A stretch of 64,000 nucleotides of DNA, taken from assembly GCF_001422815.1 (NCBI RefSeq), contig NZ_LMMP01000002.1:68011-132010 (forward strand). The letters run 5' to 3'. This DNA comes from Methylobacterium sp. Leaf91. Its GTDB lineage: Bacteria > Pseudomonadota > Alphaproteobacteria > Rhizobiales > Beijerinckiaceae. The translations under genes and the position numbers were made by a program. The notes under the pieces are model-generated. The model searched no databases. It saw only the letters and a program-made list of their open reading frames with translations, and was not told the origin of the DNA. This document shows, piece by piece, positions 34,501 through 42,890 of this stretch. Each line of letters starts with the position of its first letter. Position 1 is the first letter of the stretch.

Positions 34501-35190
34501 ACGGGTATCGCCGCCGCCGGAGAACTTCACGGCGACGCTGCCGTCCTCGGCGGGTTCGCCGGTGGCGATCCGGAAGGCGACCGCGCCGCTCGTCCCCTCG
34601 ATCCGCCAGGGGCCCAGGAGCTGGGGCGCCGAGAGATGCACGGTCTCGGCCCGCACCTGATCGGTGCGGCCGCTCAGCGGCACGACGGTCGTGAGGATGA
34701 CCTGTCCGATGGACAGGTCCTCGATGGCGAGATCCTGGTCGGCGAGCGTCTGATAGAGATCGGCGGGAAGGCGGACCGCGTCGTCGTCGCTGATCGGGAG
34801 CTTGATTTCCGCTCGCCCGATCCGCGTCTCGGTGAAGCGGACCTCACCCGTCAGCAGCGGTGTGAGACCGATCTCGGCCTTGACGAGCGAAAGATCCAAC
34901 GCTGGCTTGTCGACCTGTCCGCCGATGCGCAGCCGATCGACGCTCAGTTGCGGCGAGGGGAGAAGCCTGACGGCGATCCGTCCTTCGGTGCGCGCATCGA
35001 GACCGAGCGACCTGCCGATCGTCCGGTCCACCAATGTGCGGTAGCTCTCCCAAGCCACGAGGGGCGGGACCGCCAGGGCCGCGACGAGGATCAGGATGAC
35101 GGCGCCCGCCAGCGCGGTCAGGATGTCTCGCACCGTCTTGGTTTCCGCCTCGCTCCGGCCCGGTCTCCGGGACTGCCATGGGGCGGGCAC
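31561..35190 (-). CDS. Large AsmA-family membrane-anchored protein
   Basis: 1209 residues: one N-terminal transmembrane helix (about 20-45, ILTALAGAVILILVAALAVPPLVAW), then AsmA-type GRIAVRLLPSPQLSVDRLRIG. A long beta-rich periplasmic region has repeated AsmA/TamB-like strands (for example LSGTFDRTGGLALRRFSVTA, NGVLTIRDVNGRLAGGRLVG). The C-terminal GLAAVVLQRELDKIEVFEAD is followed by an Ala/Lys/Glu coiled-coil tail (about 1130-1185). AsmA-like proteins are thought to form lipid-conducting bridges between inner and outer membranes. The GTG at 35190 is the longest start; one nearer the helix (35133) is possible. Confidence 0.88.
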   Translation of the reverse strand: MPAPWQSRRPGRSEAETKTVRDILTALAGAVILILVAALAVPPLVAWESYRTLVDRTIGRSLGLDARTEGRIAVRLLPSPQLSVDRLRIGGQVDKPALDLSLVKAEIGLTPLLTGEVRFTETRIGRAEIKLPISDDDAVRLPADLYQTLADQDLAIEDLSIGQVILTTVVPLSGRTDQVRAETVHLSAPQLLGPWRIEGTSGAVAFRIATGEPAEDGSVAVKFSGGGDTRPRFEADTRIRLEPVPGEAPAQGSQLRAMIPKAEGSARVVVGPPVQVAGAYLPFSLGGTFKARGPVVRFSDVKAEIDPGGQAMRLAGTGRIDLRSWRAALTLEARRLDLDAFLISTAGQAMLARGMPRAGSELPMMVDLDLALESIGLGLDEWTNLQLSGTFDRTGGLALRRFSVTAPGNTALTASGEVDTQPALRFTGNVSLDAAASDGFGRYLRKFGLGGPAVAVMDGRPIQVSADVSTASPSSSLRNLRLSLGEARITGNARYTQAESGGRGRFDAQLSAQGIDVAALPSFGSALSGLHDHDLGLTIQARDVRYGPAGAHSGNGTIAASIQSDGASLNVGSLDVTDLAGANAKLSGRIAPDGSGRIAGRMWAPVAAPLIALLDRTWMAEARMIPGFLRAGSLDLAVTLEREAGAADTLRTSASGTAAGGSLGLDLLSRGGRIDSLSLDLTTPLAGRWFEREDMAALRKPAALHISGARGQPAPDGSVPALGLDISGTIADLTLATVKPVVPGPGQTPPEAGEILLKTPDLAPFLVLAGSTDALPSPMPAELLLGLSRAGRDAHADVTGRIAGATVLANVNRSPAGDIFGSVALGRLSLPWLAASLIVPPDAKKPEAGDGARFGAAPAVRPPIDLDVRVDKLDLGRRFTAEGAAFGARLDNGVLTIRDVNGRLAGGRLVGNITLSRQGGAAAISGEGSLSDAAIADLVGPGPISGRASATLRFGASGQSLANMANNLGGSGDLSLTNLVLPGGDPGGIERALAKALAEDDPLREGRLQALVAEELATAPMAVKGTVKAPATLSGGSLRAAPLTFDLGGPRWAGTLSVDLTTGRFDARGTLTGGGAPKGWTGGIPSIQLAYSGPLAKPDRSVDTGPLTTGLAAVVLQRELDKIEVFEADQIERQRRRARIEMDKARAAAIKAAAEKAAAEKAAAEEAARQTRIRALAPNLDDAARRAADGVPAPDVLPGRVVEPPAPQP

Positions 35191-35320
35191 GTCGTCTCAC
35201 CGGACGTCATGCCCGGTCGTGCCCCCACCCTGTGCGGCATAGCACAAGGTGACCGGTTCCGCGCCAGAGGCGTTTCTTGCAGTCAACAGCTGCCGGGCAT
35301 GCCTCCCGGAGCGGATCCGG

Positions 35321-35563
35321 TCAGCGACGTGGCGTCAGTCCCGAGCCGATCGGGGCCGGACGGGTGACTTCGTTGCGCTGCATCTGCATGCGGATCTGAT
35401 TGTTCTCGAATTGCTGCTGATGCCGGACGCCGCGAATCTCGCTTTGGGTCGCGAGCCGGTCGTTGGTTTCGTTGAGTGATCGCGTGCCGGGCGACTGGGC
35501 CAGGGCGGGGGATAGGCCGGCGACAACGGTCAGCATCGAGATGGCGGATAGGGCGGTACGCAT
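35321..35563 (-). CDS. Small secreted hypothetical protein
   Basis: An 80-residue protein with a signal peptide (MRTALSAISMLTVVAGLSP, cleavage near ALAQ). The mature 58 residues are polar and Gln/Asn/Arg-rich (RHQQQFENNQIRMQMQRNE) and probably helical. AGAGGACG precedes the chosen ATG at 35563. No family recognised. Same strand as the AsmA-like gene, 130 bp upstream of it, and divergent from the helicase gene. Confidence 0.68.
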   Translation of the reverse strand: MRTALSAISMLTVVAGLSPALAQSPGTRSLNETNDRLATQSEIRGVRHQQQFENNQIRMQMQRNEVTRPAPIGSGLTPRR

Positions 35564-35706
35564 GGAACGTCCTCTGGTGATGATGTTCACGGTATGGTGA
35601 GACGACGCCCGAGAGGAAACCGTGGTTCCCCTCCCGGCCACCCATCTGGGGCCGACCTTTTGTCCCAACCCTCGACGTCGTTCGCGTTTTGGTCCAGGGA
35701 AGCAAC

Positions 35707-38112
35707 ATGAAACAGCATCCCGACGCGACGACGGCCCCTGTGCCGGCGCCGGCCTCCGGCGTGGCGGCCGAGGCCGCGCAGACCTCTATCGCCGCGCGCG
35801 CCATGGCCTCCCTCAGGCCACAGGGTTCGCCTTATCTCGAAGGGCTGAATCCCGAGCAGCGCCGCGCCGTCGAGACGACGGAAGGACCGGTCCTCGTCCT
35901 CGCTGGTGCAGGCACCGGCAAGACGCGGGTGCTCACCACGCGAATCGCCCATCTGGTTTCGACCGGCAAGGCGCGGCCTTACGACATCCTGTCGGTGACC
36001 TTCACCAACAAGGCCGCCCGCGAGATGAAGCACCGGATCGGTGCCCTCATCGGCCCGGCCGGCGAGGGGATGCCCTGGCTCGGCACCTTCCATTCCATCG
36101 GTACCAAGATCCTGCGCCGGCACGCCGAGATGGTGGGACTGAAATCGGATTTCACCATCCTGGGGATGGACGACCAGCTGCGCCTGATGAAGCAGGTCAT
36201 CGTCGACCAGAACATCGACGAGAAGCGCTGGCCCGCCCGCGCCCTGTCCTCGGCCATCGACGGGTGGAAGAACCGCGGCCTCCTGCCGGAGCAGGTCCCC
36301 CCCGGCGAGGCGGGGGCCTTCGCCTTCGGCAAGGGCGGCGCGCTCTACACCGCCTATCAGGCCCGGCTCCTGACCTTGAACGCCGCTGATTTCGGCGATT
36401 TGCTGCTGCTCTGCCTCAAGCTGTGGCGCGAGAACCCGGACGTGCTGGCGAATTACCAGCAGCGCTTCCGCTACATCCTGGTCGACGAGTACCAGGACAC
36501 CAACGTCGCCCAGTATCTCTGGCTGCGCCTTCTGGCGCAGGGGCACCGCAACGTCGCCTGCGTGGGCGACGACGACCAGTCGATCTATGGCTGGCGCGGG
36601 GCGGAGGTCGACAACATCTTGCGCTTCGAACACGATTTCCCCGGTGCGGCCGTGGTGCGGCTCGAGCGCAACTACCGCTCCACCGGTCATATTCTCTCCG
36701 CCGCATCCGGGCTCATCGCCAAGAACGAAGGCCGCCTCGGCAAGACCCTGCGCACCGAAGACGTGGCCGGCGAGAAGGTGACTGTGTCGGGCGCCTGGGA
36801 TTCGGAGGAAGAGGCGCGCCAACTCGGCGAATCGATCGAGAGCCTGCAGGCCAAGCAGCATCCGCTTTCGGAGATCGCTGTGCTCGTGCGCATCTCGGCC
36901 CAGATGCGCGAGATCGAGGACCGTTTCGTTCAGCTCGGTCTGCCCTACCGCGTCATCGGTGGACCACGATTCTACGAACGTGCCGAAATTCGCGATGCGC
37001 TGGCCTATCTGCGTGTCACCATGAACCCGGCGGACGACCTCGCTTTCGAACGCATCTTCAACACCCCGAAGAGGGGCCTGGGCGACGCTACCCTACAAAT
37101 CCTGCATGGCTATTCGCGTTTGCAGCGCGTGCCGCTGCTCCAGGCCGCTCGAAGCCTGATCGAGACCGACGAGTTGAAGCCGCGCGCCCGCTCGGGCGTC
37201 CGCGCTTTGGTCGAGAGCTTTTCGCGGTGGGCGCGGATGGTCGGTACCCAGCCGCATTCGGAAGTGGCTCAAACCATTCTGGAGGAATCCGGCTACACCG
37301 AGATGTGGCAGAAGGACAAATCCGCCGATGCCGCCGGGCGTCTCGAAAACCTCAAGGAGTTCGTGCGCTCCATGGAGGAATTCCCCGACATGGCTGCCTT
37401 CCTCGAACATGTCTCCCTCGTGATGGAGGCGAGCGAGCAGGAAGGGGCGGACCGGGTCTCCTTGATGACCCTGCATGCGGCCAAGGGGCTCGAATTCGAC
37501 ACCGTGTTCCTGCCCGGCTGGGAGGACGGATTGTTCCCGAACCAGCGGGCGCTCGACGAGAGCGGCCGCGCCGGGCTGGAGGAGGAGCGCCGTCTCGCCC
37601 ATGTGGGCCTGACCCGCGCCCGCAAACGCGCCAAGCTGTCCTTTGCGGTGAACCGGCGCATCCATGGGCTGTGGTCCTCGACGGTGCCGAGCCGGTTCAT
37701 CGACGAGTTGCCCGCCGACGCCGTCGACGTGGTCGACGCCCCGGCGCATTTCTCCGCCGGCGCCTCGCGCTTCGACCGCAACCCGGCGCCGTTCGGTTCC
37801 TCCTACGCGACGCCGGGCTGGCAGCGGGCGCAAGCCAACACTGCCGGCAACCAGGAGTTCGGAGGCGGGAATCGGCAAGCTTTCGGACGGTCCTCGCCGC
37901 CCGGACGAGGCAATGGTGGCCCTCGCCAGATCGAAGGCGAGCTCGTGGCAAAGTCGACAGGTGCGCCTTCCGCGTTTTCGGATGGTATGCGAGTCTTCCA
38001 CACCAAGTTCGGCCCCGGCAACGTGGCAGCCGTCGATGGTAACAAGCTGACCGTTGACTTCGATAAGGCCGGCCGCAAGATGGTTCTCGACAGCTTCATC
38101 CAGCCCGGCTGA
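35707..38112 (+). CDS. uvrD: UvrD/PcrA-type ATP-dependent DNA helicase
   Basis: An 801-residue superfamily 1A 3'-5' helicase acting in nucleotide excision and mismatch repair and replication-fork clearance. Motifs in order: LNPEQRRAVETTEGPVLVLA (Q motif), GAGTGKT (I), SVTFTNKAAREM (Ia), LVDEYQDTN (II), GDDDQSIYGWRGA (III), LERNYRST (IV), SLMTLHAAKGLEFDTVFLPG (V) and EEERRLAHVGLTRARKR (VI). The C-terminus (FHTKFGPGNVAAVDGNKLTV) is the Tudor-like domain of PcrA that binds RNA polymerase. ATG at 35707 with AGGGA upstream; a TTG at 35689 is less likely. Confidence 0.94.
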   Translation: MKQHPDATTAPVPAPASGVAAEAAQTSIAARAMASLRPQGSPYLEGLNPEQRRAVETTEGPVLVLAGAGTGKTRVLTTRIAHLVSTGKARPYDILSVTFTNKAAREMKHRIGALIGPAGEGMPWLGTFHSIGTKILRRHAEMVGLKSDFTILGMDDQLRLMKQVIVDQNIDEKRWPARALSSAIDGWKNRGLLPEQVPPGEAGAFAFGKGGALYTAYQARLLTLNAADFGDLLLLCLKLWRENPDVLANYQQRFRYILVDEYQDTNVAQYLWLRLLAQGHRNVACVGDDDQSIYGWRGAEVDNILRFEHDFPGAAVVRLERNYRSTGHILSAASGLIAKNEGRLGKTLRTEDVAGEKVTVSGAWDSEEEARQLGESIESLQAKQHPLSEIAVLVRISAQMREIEDRFVQLGLPYRVIGGPRFYERAEIRDALAYLRVTMNPADDLAFERIFNTPKRGLGDATLQILHGYSRLQRVPLLQAARSLIETDELKPRARSGVRALVESFSRWARMVGTQPHSEVAQTILEESGYTEMWQKDKSADAAGRLENLKEFVRSMEEFPDMAAFLEHVSLVMEASEQEGADRVSLMTLHAAKGLEFDTVFLPGWEDGLFPNQRALDESGRAGLEEERRLAHVGLTRARKRAKLSFAVNRRIHGLWSSTVPSRFIDELPADAVDVVDAPAHFSAGASRFDRNPAPFGSSYATPGWQRAQANTAGNQEFGGGNRQAFGRSSPPGRGNGGPRQIEGELVAKSTGAPSAFSDGMRVFHTKFGPGNVAAVDGNKLTVDFDKAGRKMVLDSFIQPG

Positions 38113-38556
38113 AGCACCCGGCCGGCTCCACGCTCGATAAGAGATGTGGTCCGGCCGGTTCAGCCCTTCAGCAGGGCAGGAGTGTCATGGTCGAGATGGA
38201 TGCGCCGACATCCCGCCCTCTCCATCCGCATGACCCGCTTCAACTGTCGCCGCTGAGTCTTCCGAGAGATATTCAGCCACACACTCAAGAATTCGCGCTG
38301 TCACGCCCCTGTCGCGACGGGAGCGGCATGGTGCGTGCGTAGGTGATTCGTGGGTCGCGCATGCGGGGCCCGCATCATCTTCGAGGCCAGTCGTCCACAG
38401 GCGTCGTGGCGACATCCGGAACTGAAAGACCTGCTCTCGAATTGGCGTAGTGTTGATAAAAGTAGCCGTGCAGGAAAAGTTATCGAGGTTAAAAGACGTC
38501 AGCAGGTCGAAGATCAGTTAAACCCTAGTTGGCAAGTCCAGTTGGAGTGTTGATCG
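38113..38556. other. Intergenic region before phoH-like gene
   Basis: About 440 bp between the helicase and the PhoH gene, both on the plus strand. The last 120 bp are A/T-richer and probably hold the PhoH promoter. Open frames here are short, mostly antisense and without ribosome sites. No RNA gene recognised. Confidence 0.4.
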
Positions 38557-39273
38557 ATGAAAAGACGGCGCACGCGACTTGAGCTGGTAGAAGACCGCCC
38601 GGTGCGGCTGCACCGCACCCGGTTCGACGACGAGCGTAACCTGGCCCCGATCCAACCGCTCACGGAGCGACAGGCCGAGTATTTGGACGCTCTCGCCGTC
38701 AACAAGCAGGTCATCGTTCTCGGCCCGGCCGGTACCGGTAAGACCTACATTGCTGGAACCCGCGCCGCGGATCAGCTTCGCCAGCGCCGCATCTCCAAGG
38801 TCATCATCACCCGCCCCAACGTCCCCGCTGGCCGCTCGCTCGGGTTCTTCCCAGGCAGCTTAGAGGAAAAAATCGCGCCTTGGGTGACCCCGCTCACCGA
38901 GACCATGAAGGAGCGAATGGGCGACGCCGCCTACGAGATCGCCATGAAGACCGGCGACATCGAGGTGGTCCCCTTCGAAGTGATGCGCGGACGCACCTTC
39001 AAGAACTGCCTCGTGATCCTCGACGAGGCGCAGAACACCACCACCGCCGAAATCAAGATGTTCCTCACCCGGATCGGCGACGATTGCCAGGTCATTATTA
39101 ATGGCGACGTGTCCCAGACCGACCTGCGCGAGACGTCGGGCCTCAGAACCGTGATCCATCTCGTCAAAAGCCGCATGATGCCGATCCCGATCGTCGAATT
39201 CACCCTCGACGATATCGTCCGTTCGGGCATTTGCGCGGAATGGGTACGGGCCTTCGAGGAAACGAAACTCTGA
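38557..39273 (+). CDS. phoH: PhoH-family ATPase
   Basis: A 238-residue cytosolic P-loop ATPase. Walker A GPAGTGKT at 56-63, Walker B LVILDEAQNTT, and the PhoH signature block SKVIITRPNVPAGRSLGFFP. It is the short form without an N-terminal KH or C-terminal PIN domain. The family is linked to phosphate starvation and RNA metabolism; a helicase-like role is proposed but not settled. Monocistronic, followed by a hairpin. Confidence 0.9.
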   Translation: MKRRRTRLELVEDRPVRLHRTRFDDERNLAPIQPLTERQAEYLDALAVNKQVIVLGPAGTGKTYIAGTRAADQLRQRRISKVIITRPNVPAGRSLGFFPGSLEEKIAPWVTPLTETMKERMGDAAYEIAMKTGDIEVVPFEVMRGRTFKNCLVILDEAQNTTTAEIKMFLTRIGDDCQVIINGDVSQTDLRETSGLRTVIHLVKSRMMPIPIVEFTLDDIVRSGICAEWVRAFEETKL

Positions 39274-39287
39274 CTTGAGTGTTATCA

Positions 39288-39313
39288 GCGGCGGGTCGAA
39301 CCGGACCCGCCGC
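39288..39313 (+). terminator. Hairpin after phoH-like gene
   Basis: GCGGCGGGTC (39288-39297) pairs with GACCCGCCGC (39304-39313), 6-nt loop, 14 bp after the stop. No T-run follows, so termination would be weak or Rho-assisted. Confidence 0.45.
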
Positions 39314-39404
39314 ACGTCTCGGCGTGCGGCAATCATCTCCCCGGCGCCAGCTTGGGAGATCAATCCGAGCGCGGAGCTCGGGTTAAAGAGAACGGAAACG
39401 CCCG

Positions 39405-39650
39405 ATGAGAAAATTGATCTTCGCGCTTGCCATGGTCGGAAGCCTCGGCGCAGCCGGCCTCGCCACGAGCGCTTCGGCCGCCCCCGGCGCCCCGATGGGT
39501 GTGACCTCCTCCGAGACCGTCACTCCCGTGCGTATGCACCATGCTGAGCGCCGCATGCATCGTCGGATGCACCGCCGTCACCACATGCGCATGCACCGCC
39601 ACCACATGCGTCACCGGATGATGCATCACCGCCGCATGCACCGGATGTGA
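39405..39650 (+). CDS. Secreted His/Met/Arg-rich small protein, possible metal binder
   Basis: 81 residues: a signal peptide (MRKLIFALAMVGSLGAAGLA, cleavage near ASA-A), a short linker, then a tail from 44 to 81 made almost only of His (13), Met (10) and Arg (13) in MHRR/MHRHH-type repeats. His and Met together are copper and nickel ligands, so a periplasmic metal buffer is plausible; the many Arg also allow binding of anionic polymers. The composition is extreme but the frame has a proper signal peptide and a perfect terminator follows. Function not known. Confidence 0.78.
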   Translation: MRKLIFALAMVGSLGAAGLATSASAAPGAPMGVTSSETVTPVRMHHAERRMHRRMHRRHHMRMHRHHMRHRMMHHRRMHRM

Positions 39651-39672
39651 TCGCAGCAGCGATGTGAATGTG

Positions 39673-39699
39673 AAAGGGCCCCGATCGGGGCCCTTTTTT
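39673..39699. terminator. Strong intrinsic terminator
   Basis: A perfect 24-bp palindrome (39673-39696, arm AAAGGGCCCCGA) followed by T6. It ends the His/Met-rich gene and, being symmetrical, also the convergent lipoprotein gene. Confidence 0.92.
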
Positions 39700-39728
39700 G
39701 TGCGACGACCGTTAGAGAGTGCTACCGT

Positions 39729-41309
39729 TCAGAGCTTCGGTGTGGCCGCCGTGGCTTTCACCGATGTTTCCTTGAGCGCGGCATCCTTGGCCGGAGGCGT
39801 CTTGGCAACAGGTGACGGCGCACCGCTCGTCGTGGCCTTGCCGGTTTTCACGGGGTCGGCGGCGATCTTGGCCTTCTGTCCCACGGCGCCGGTCACTGTC
39901 GGCACCGTGATCGCATGACCAGTATGGGGCGCTTTGCCAGCCTTCGGTGCCGTCTGGATCGTTTCCGGCGCGGATGCGACAGCCGGGATCGTGGCGGCAT
40001 TGGCCGATGGGGTCGCGGGCGTCGGTGAAGCCTTCGCGGTGAAGAGGCTGCCGAGAACCTTTGTGTAGGCAGGTGAATCCGCGTCGGCATCGGCCACCAT
40101 GATGCGCGCCGTCGCTGCCGGCTTCTGCGGTTCGGACGCCGCATCCGTCTTCGCGACGATGCTGCCGGACTTGGTCTTGTCGGCCCCCGGCTTGAGGGCG
40201 GCCGCAGCGGCCTTGGTCGGGATCGGAGCTTCGGCGGCGGCAAGCATCACCGGCCGTCCCTTGGCATCCACCTCGACCTCGCGCTCGCCGGCCGCCAGGC
40301 TCTCGGGCCGGCTCACCTCACCGAGATGATGGCGCGCATATTCCTTGGGGTCGTAGGGGGCCTCCGGCTCTTCCTTCTTCGTCAAATTCGCGAAGGCCAT
40401 CGTCGAGGCGGGCGGCTGCGGCCGGAAGACCGGATTCTGGCCGCCATCGTCATAGACGACACGCGTCGCGGGCGTGCCCTTGGCGACGAGCTCGGCAATG
40501 TCGTGGTTGTCCCGCGCCCGTTTTTCGGCAACGAGCGTATCCACCTTCGGCGAGCACGAGCCGGCCGCCACATCCTGTCCGCCGAAGACGTAGCGTGTGC
40601 CACAGACGTTCACGCGCGGCTCTTCGCGCAGGGCCTCGAAATAATCCGAGCCTTCCTTCAGGTTCTTCCAGAACGGCGCGTTCGGGTCGTTGCGGTACTT
40701 GGCGAAATTCGTCGCCGTCATCCGGAACGGGTAGGATTGGAACTGGAACGCGCGCTGCCCGCCGGCGAAGGAATCGCGGGCCAGGGCGTAGATCTCGCCC
40801 ATCGATTCGTCGGTCATGGCGAAACAGCCCGAGGACGAGCAGGTGCCGTGCACCATGATGTAATTACCCGTCCGCCCGTTGGCCCGGTCGTACGTGTTCG
40901 GGTAGCCGGTATCGAAAGAGAGATAATAGGACGAGTTCGGGTTCATTTGCCCCGGTGTCACCGTGTAGAAACCCTCAGGGGCCTGCCGGTCTCCCTGCTT
41001 GGTCTTGGGGCCGAGCTGGCCCGACCAGCGGCAGATCGGGAAGGTCTTGAGCAGCGCGTATTGGCCGTTCGCGCCACGCTTCCATACCTCCATCTCCGCT
41101 TCCTTCTTGAAAGCGCGGATCAGGATGGGGTCGTTCGTCGCCATGCCCTTCTGCGCCATGAGCGCCAAGGTTTTCGCGGGGACGGGAGTCAGGGCCCGCA
41201 ACGGGACGCCGCCGCCCATCGAGCCGTCCTGGCAAGCGGTGAGGGAGAGAGCGAGCGCAACGATACCGGCAGCCGTAGCCAGGCGTAGAGCCAGCGGGCG
41301 CAAAGCCAT
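39729..41309 (-). CDS. YafK/DpaA-like L,D-transpeptidase-family lipoprotein
   Basis: A 526-residue envelope protein. The signal and lipobox read VALALSLTACQDG (C26). The YkuD-type catalytic domain (about 40-240) has H154 and C162 in MVHGTCSSSGCFAMT, plus the YafK-type flanks APEGFYTVTPGQMNPNSSYY and FRMTATNFAKYRNDP. In E. coli the YafK homologue (DpaA) cuts Braun lipoprotein from peptidoglycan rather than making cross-links. The last 250 residues are a low-complexity Ala/Lys/Thr/Pro tail. I prefer the ATG at 41309, behind GAGGACGGGG, over that at 41327. Confidence 0.86.
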   Translation of the reverse strand: MALRPLALRLATAAGIVALALSLTACQDGSMGGGVPLRALTPVPAKTLALMAQKGMATNDPILIRAFKKEAEMEVWKRGANGQYALLKTFPICRWSGQLGPKTKQGDRQAPEGFYTVTPGQMNPNSSYYLSFDTGYPNTYDRANGRTGNYIMVHGTCSSSGCFAMTDESMGEIYALARDSFAGGQRAFQFQSYPFRMTATNFAKYRNDPNAPFWKNLKEGSDYFEALREEPRVNVCGTRYVFGGQDVAAGSCSPKVDTLVAEKRARDNHDIAELVAKGTPATRVVYDDGGQNPVFRPQPPASTMAFANLTKKEEPEAPYDPKEYARHHLGEVSRPESLAAGEREVEVDAKGRPVMLAAAEAPIPTKAAAAALKPGADKTKSGSIVAKTDAASEPQKPAATARIMVADADADSPAYTKVLGSLFTAKASPTPATPSANAATIPAVASAPETIQTAPKAGKAPHTGHAITVPTVTGAVGQKAKIAADPVKTGKATTSGAPSPVAKTPPAKDAALKETSVKATAATPKL

Positions 41310-41666
41310 GGGGAACCCCGTCCTCATTCATGCGCTCGCGGGATCTCGCCCGTCGAACGCCACTCCCCAACCCAATAGCGTCGTTAAACTTACCCGGTTG
41401 TTACCGCAAGAAGACGCAAATGGCCGGCTCGTGAGGATGTGGATTTCGGTGGCTTCCTCATTGTGGGCAACACCTTGCCGCAAAGTGTCGTCGAGCCTCG
41501 ACTTTCAGGCATGCCAGTCGGAGAGCAATCGACTTGATTCCGCTGGTATTTCTCTGTGCGATGCGCCCTAGGCCCGTCGTCATAGCGGGGCTTCACGAAC
41601 AGTCCCGAGGCGGGATTTAACAAACTCTTCAACGGTTCCGCAGAAGGGATGCGCTAAAACGACGCA
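41310..41666. other. Intergenic region between accA and the lipoprotein gene
   Basis: About 355 bp, both flanking genes on the minus strand. The part from 41380 to 41560 is A/T-richer and probably contains the lipoprotein promoter. An 80-codon frame here (41390-41632, minus) has no family resemblance or ribosome site. Nothing else recognised. Confidence 0.4.
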
Positions 41667-42629
41667 TCAGAGTTTACGGCCGATATCGAGGAACTTCGCG
41701 GCCCGGCGGTCTCGAATCTCGTCGGGGCTCAGACCATCGAGTTCGGCCAGTGCCTTGGCCACGGCCTTGCCCGTATTGGCGATGGCTGCCTCGCGGCCGC
41801 GGTGGGCGCCGCCGGTCGCCTCCGGGATGATGCCATCGATGATGCCAAGGCGCAGCAGATCCTGCGCAGTGATCTTCATGGCGGTGGCCGCATCCGCCGC
41901 ACGGCCCTGGTCGCGCCAGAGGATCGAGGCCGCACCCTCAGGCGAAATCACACCGTAGATCGCATGTTCGAGCATGAGTACGCGGTTGGCGGTGGCAAGC
42001 GCGATGGCACCGCCCGAGCCGCCTTCGCCGATGACGACGGCGACATTGGGCACGCCGAGGGCGAGACAGGCCTCGGTGGAACTGGCGATGGCCTCGGCCT
42101 GCCCACGCTCCTCCGCCTCGATGCCAGGGAACGCGCCGGCCGTGTCGACGAAGGCGAGGACGGGAAGGCCGAACCGATCGGCCAATTCCATCAGCCGCAC
42201 TGCCTTGCGGTAACCCTCGGGCTTGGCCATCCCGAAATTGTGGCGCAGGCGGCTCTCGGTGGTGGAGCCCTTCTCCTGGCCCAGCACGCAGACGGCTCGG
42301 CTCTCGAAACGGCCGAAACCGGCGACGATGGCCTGGTCTTCGCCGAAGGTGCGGTCGCCTGCCAGGGGAGTAAACTCGGTGATCAGCCCGGCGCAGTAGT
42401 CGATGAAATGCGGCCGCTGCGGGTGGCGTGCTACCTGCGTCTTCTGCCAGGGCGTCAGCGTGGCGTAGATGTCCGACAGGGCGGCGGCGGCCTTGCCTTC
42501 GAGTCGGCCGACCTCTTCGCTGATGGAGACCGCACCGTCGCGGGCGGCCATGGTCCTCAGCTCCTCCAGCTTGGATTCGAGCTCGGCCACCGGCTTCTCG
42601 AAATCGAGATAGGAGCGCGTCACCGACAT
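41667..42629 (-). CDS. accA: Acetyl-CoA carboxylase carboxyltransferase subunit alpha
   Basis: It forms, with AccD, the carboxyltransferase that moves CO2 from carboxybiotin to acetyl-CoA, giving malonyl-CoA for fatty acids. The 320-residue protein matches family length, with the helical N-terminus (YLDFEKPVAELESKLEELR), crotonase-type core ALAFVDTAGAFPGIEAEERGQ (first part), VVIGEGGSGGAIALATANRV and the YGVISPEGAASILWRD block. It stands alone, divergent from the patatin operon. Confidence 0.95.
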   Translation of the reverse strand: MSVTRSYLDFEKPVAELESKLEELRTMAARDGAVSISEEVGRLEGKAAAALSDIYATLTPWQKTQVARHPQRPHFIDYCAGLITEFTPLAGDRTFGEDQAIVAGFGRFESRAVCVLGQEKGSTTESRLRHNFGMAKPEGYRKAVRLMELADRFGLPVLAFVDTAGAFPGIEAEERGQAEAIASSTEACLALGVPNVAVVIGEGGSGGAIALATANRVLMLEHAIYGVISPEGAASILWRDQGRAADAATAMKITAQDLLRLGIIDGIIPEATGGAHRGREAAIANTGKAVAKALAELDGLSPDEIRDRRAAKFLDIGRKL

Positions 42630-42890
42630 CGGTCAGAGATCCTTGTTCGTCGCCATTGGTGCGCCGGGATGCCGTGTCGGAGACAACGGCGACGGAAGGC
42701 GTCCGGGGCGGGCGGGAAAAGCCGCGATTGGCCGGGGGTGTTGGCGAAGGAACACCGCCTGTCAACCATCCTGGCTCTCAGAGCCGGCCTTCGCCCTACA
42801 CGACGATAGCCTTAAGCTTGGCCTTGGGTCATGGTGCCGTCATCGTTCGGCGTCCACTCTCCAGCCTGTGTGTATGGCGTCTGGGACGCT

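Noticed and set aside
36423..38042. 539-codon plus-strand frame inside the helicase gene
   Set aside because: Alternate frame of a clear UvrD/PcrA gene; Arg-rich and with no motif.
41390..41632. 80-codon minus-strand frame between accA and the lipoprotein gene
   Set aside because: Composition and the lack of a ribosome site argue against coding.
41648..41668. GATGCG/CGCATC hairpin at the accA stop
   Set aside because: It overlaps the stop codon and has a short stem without a T-run; too weak to call a terminator.
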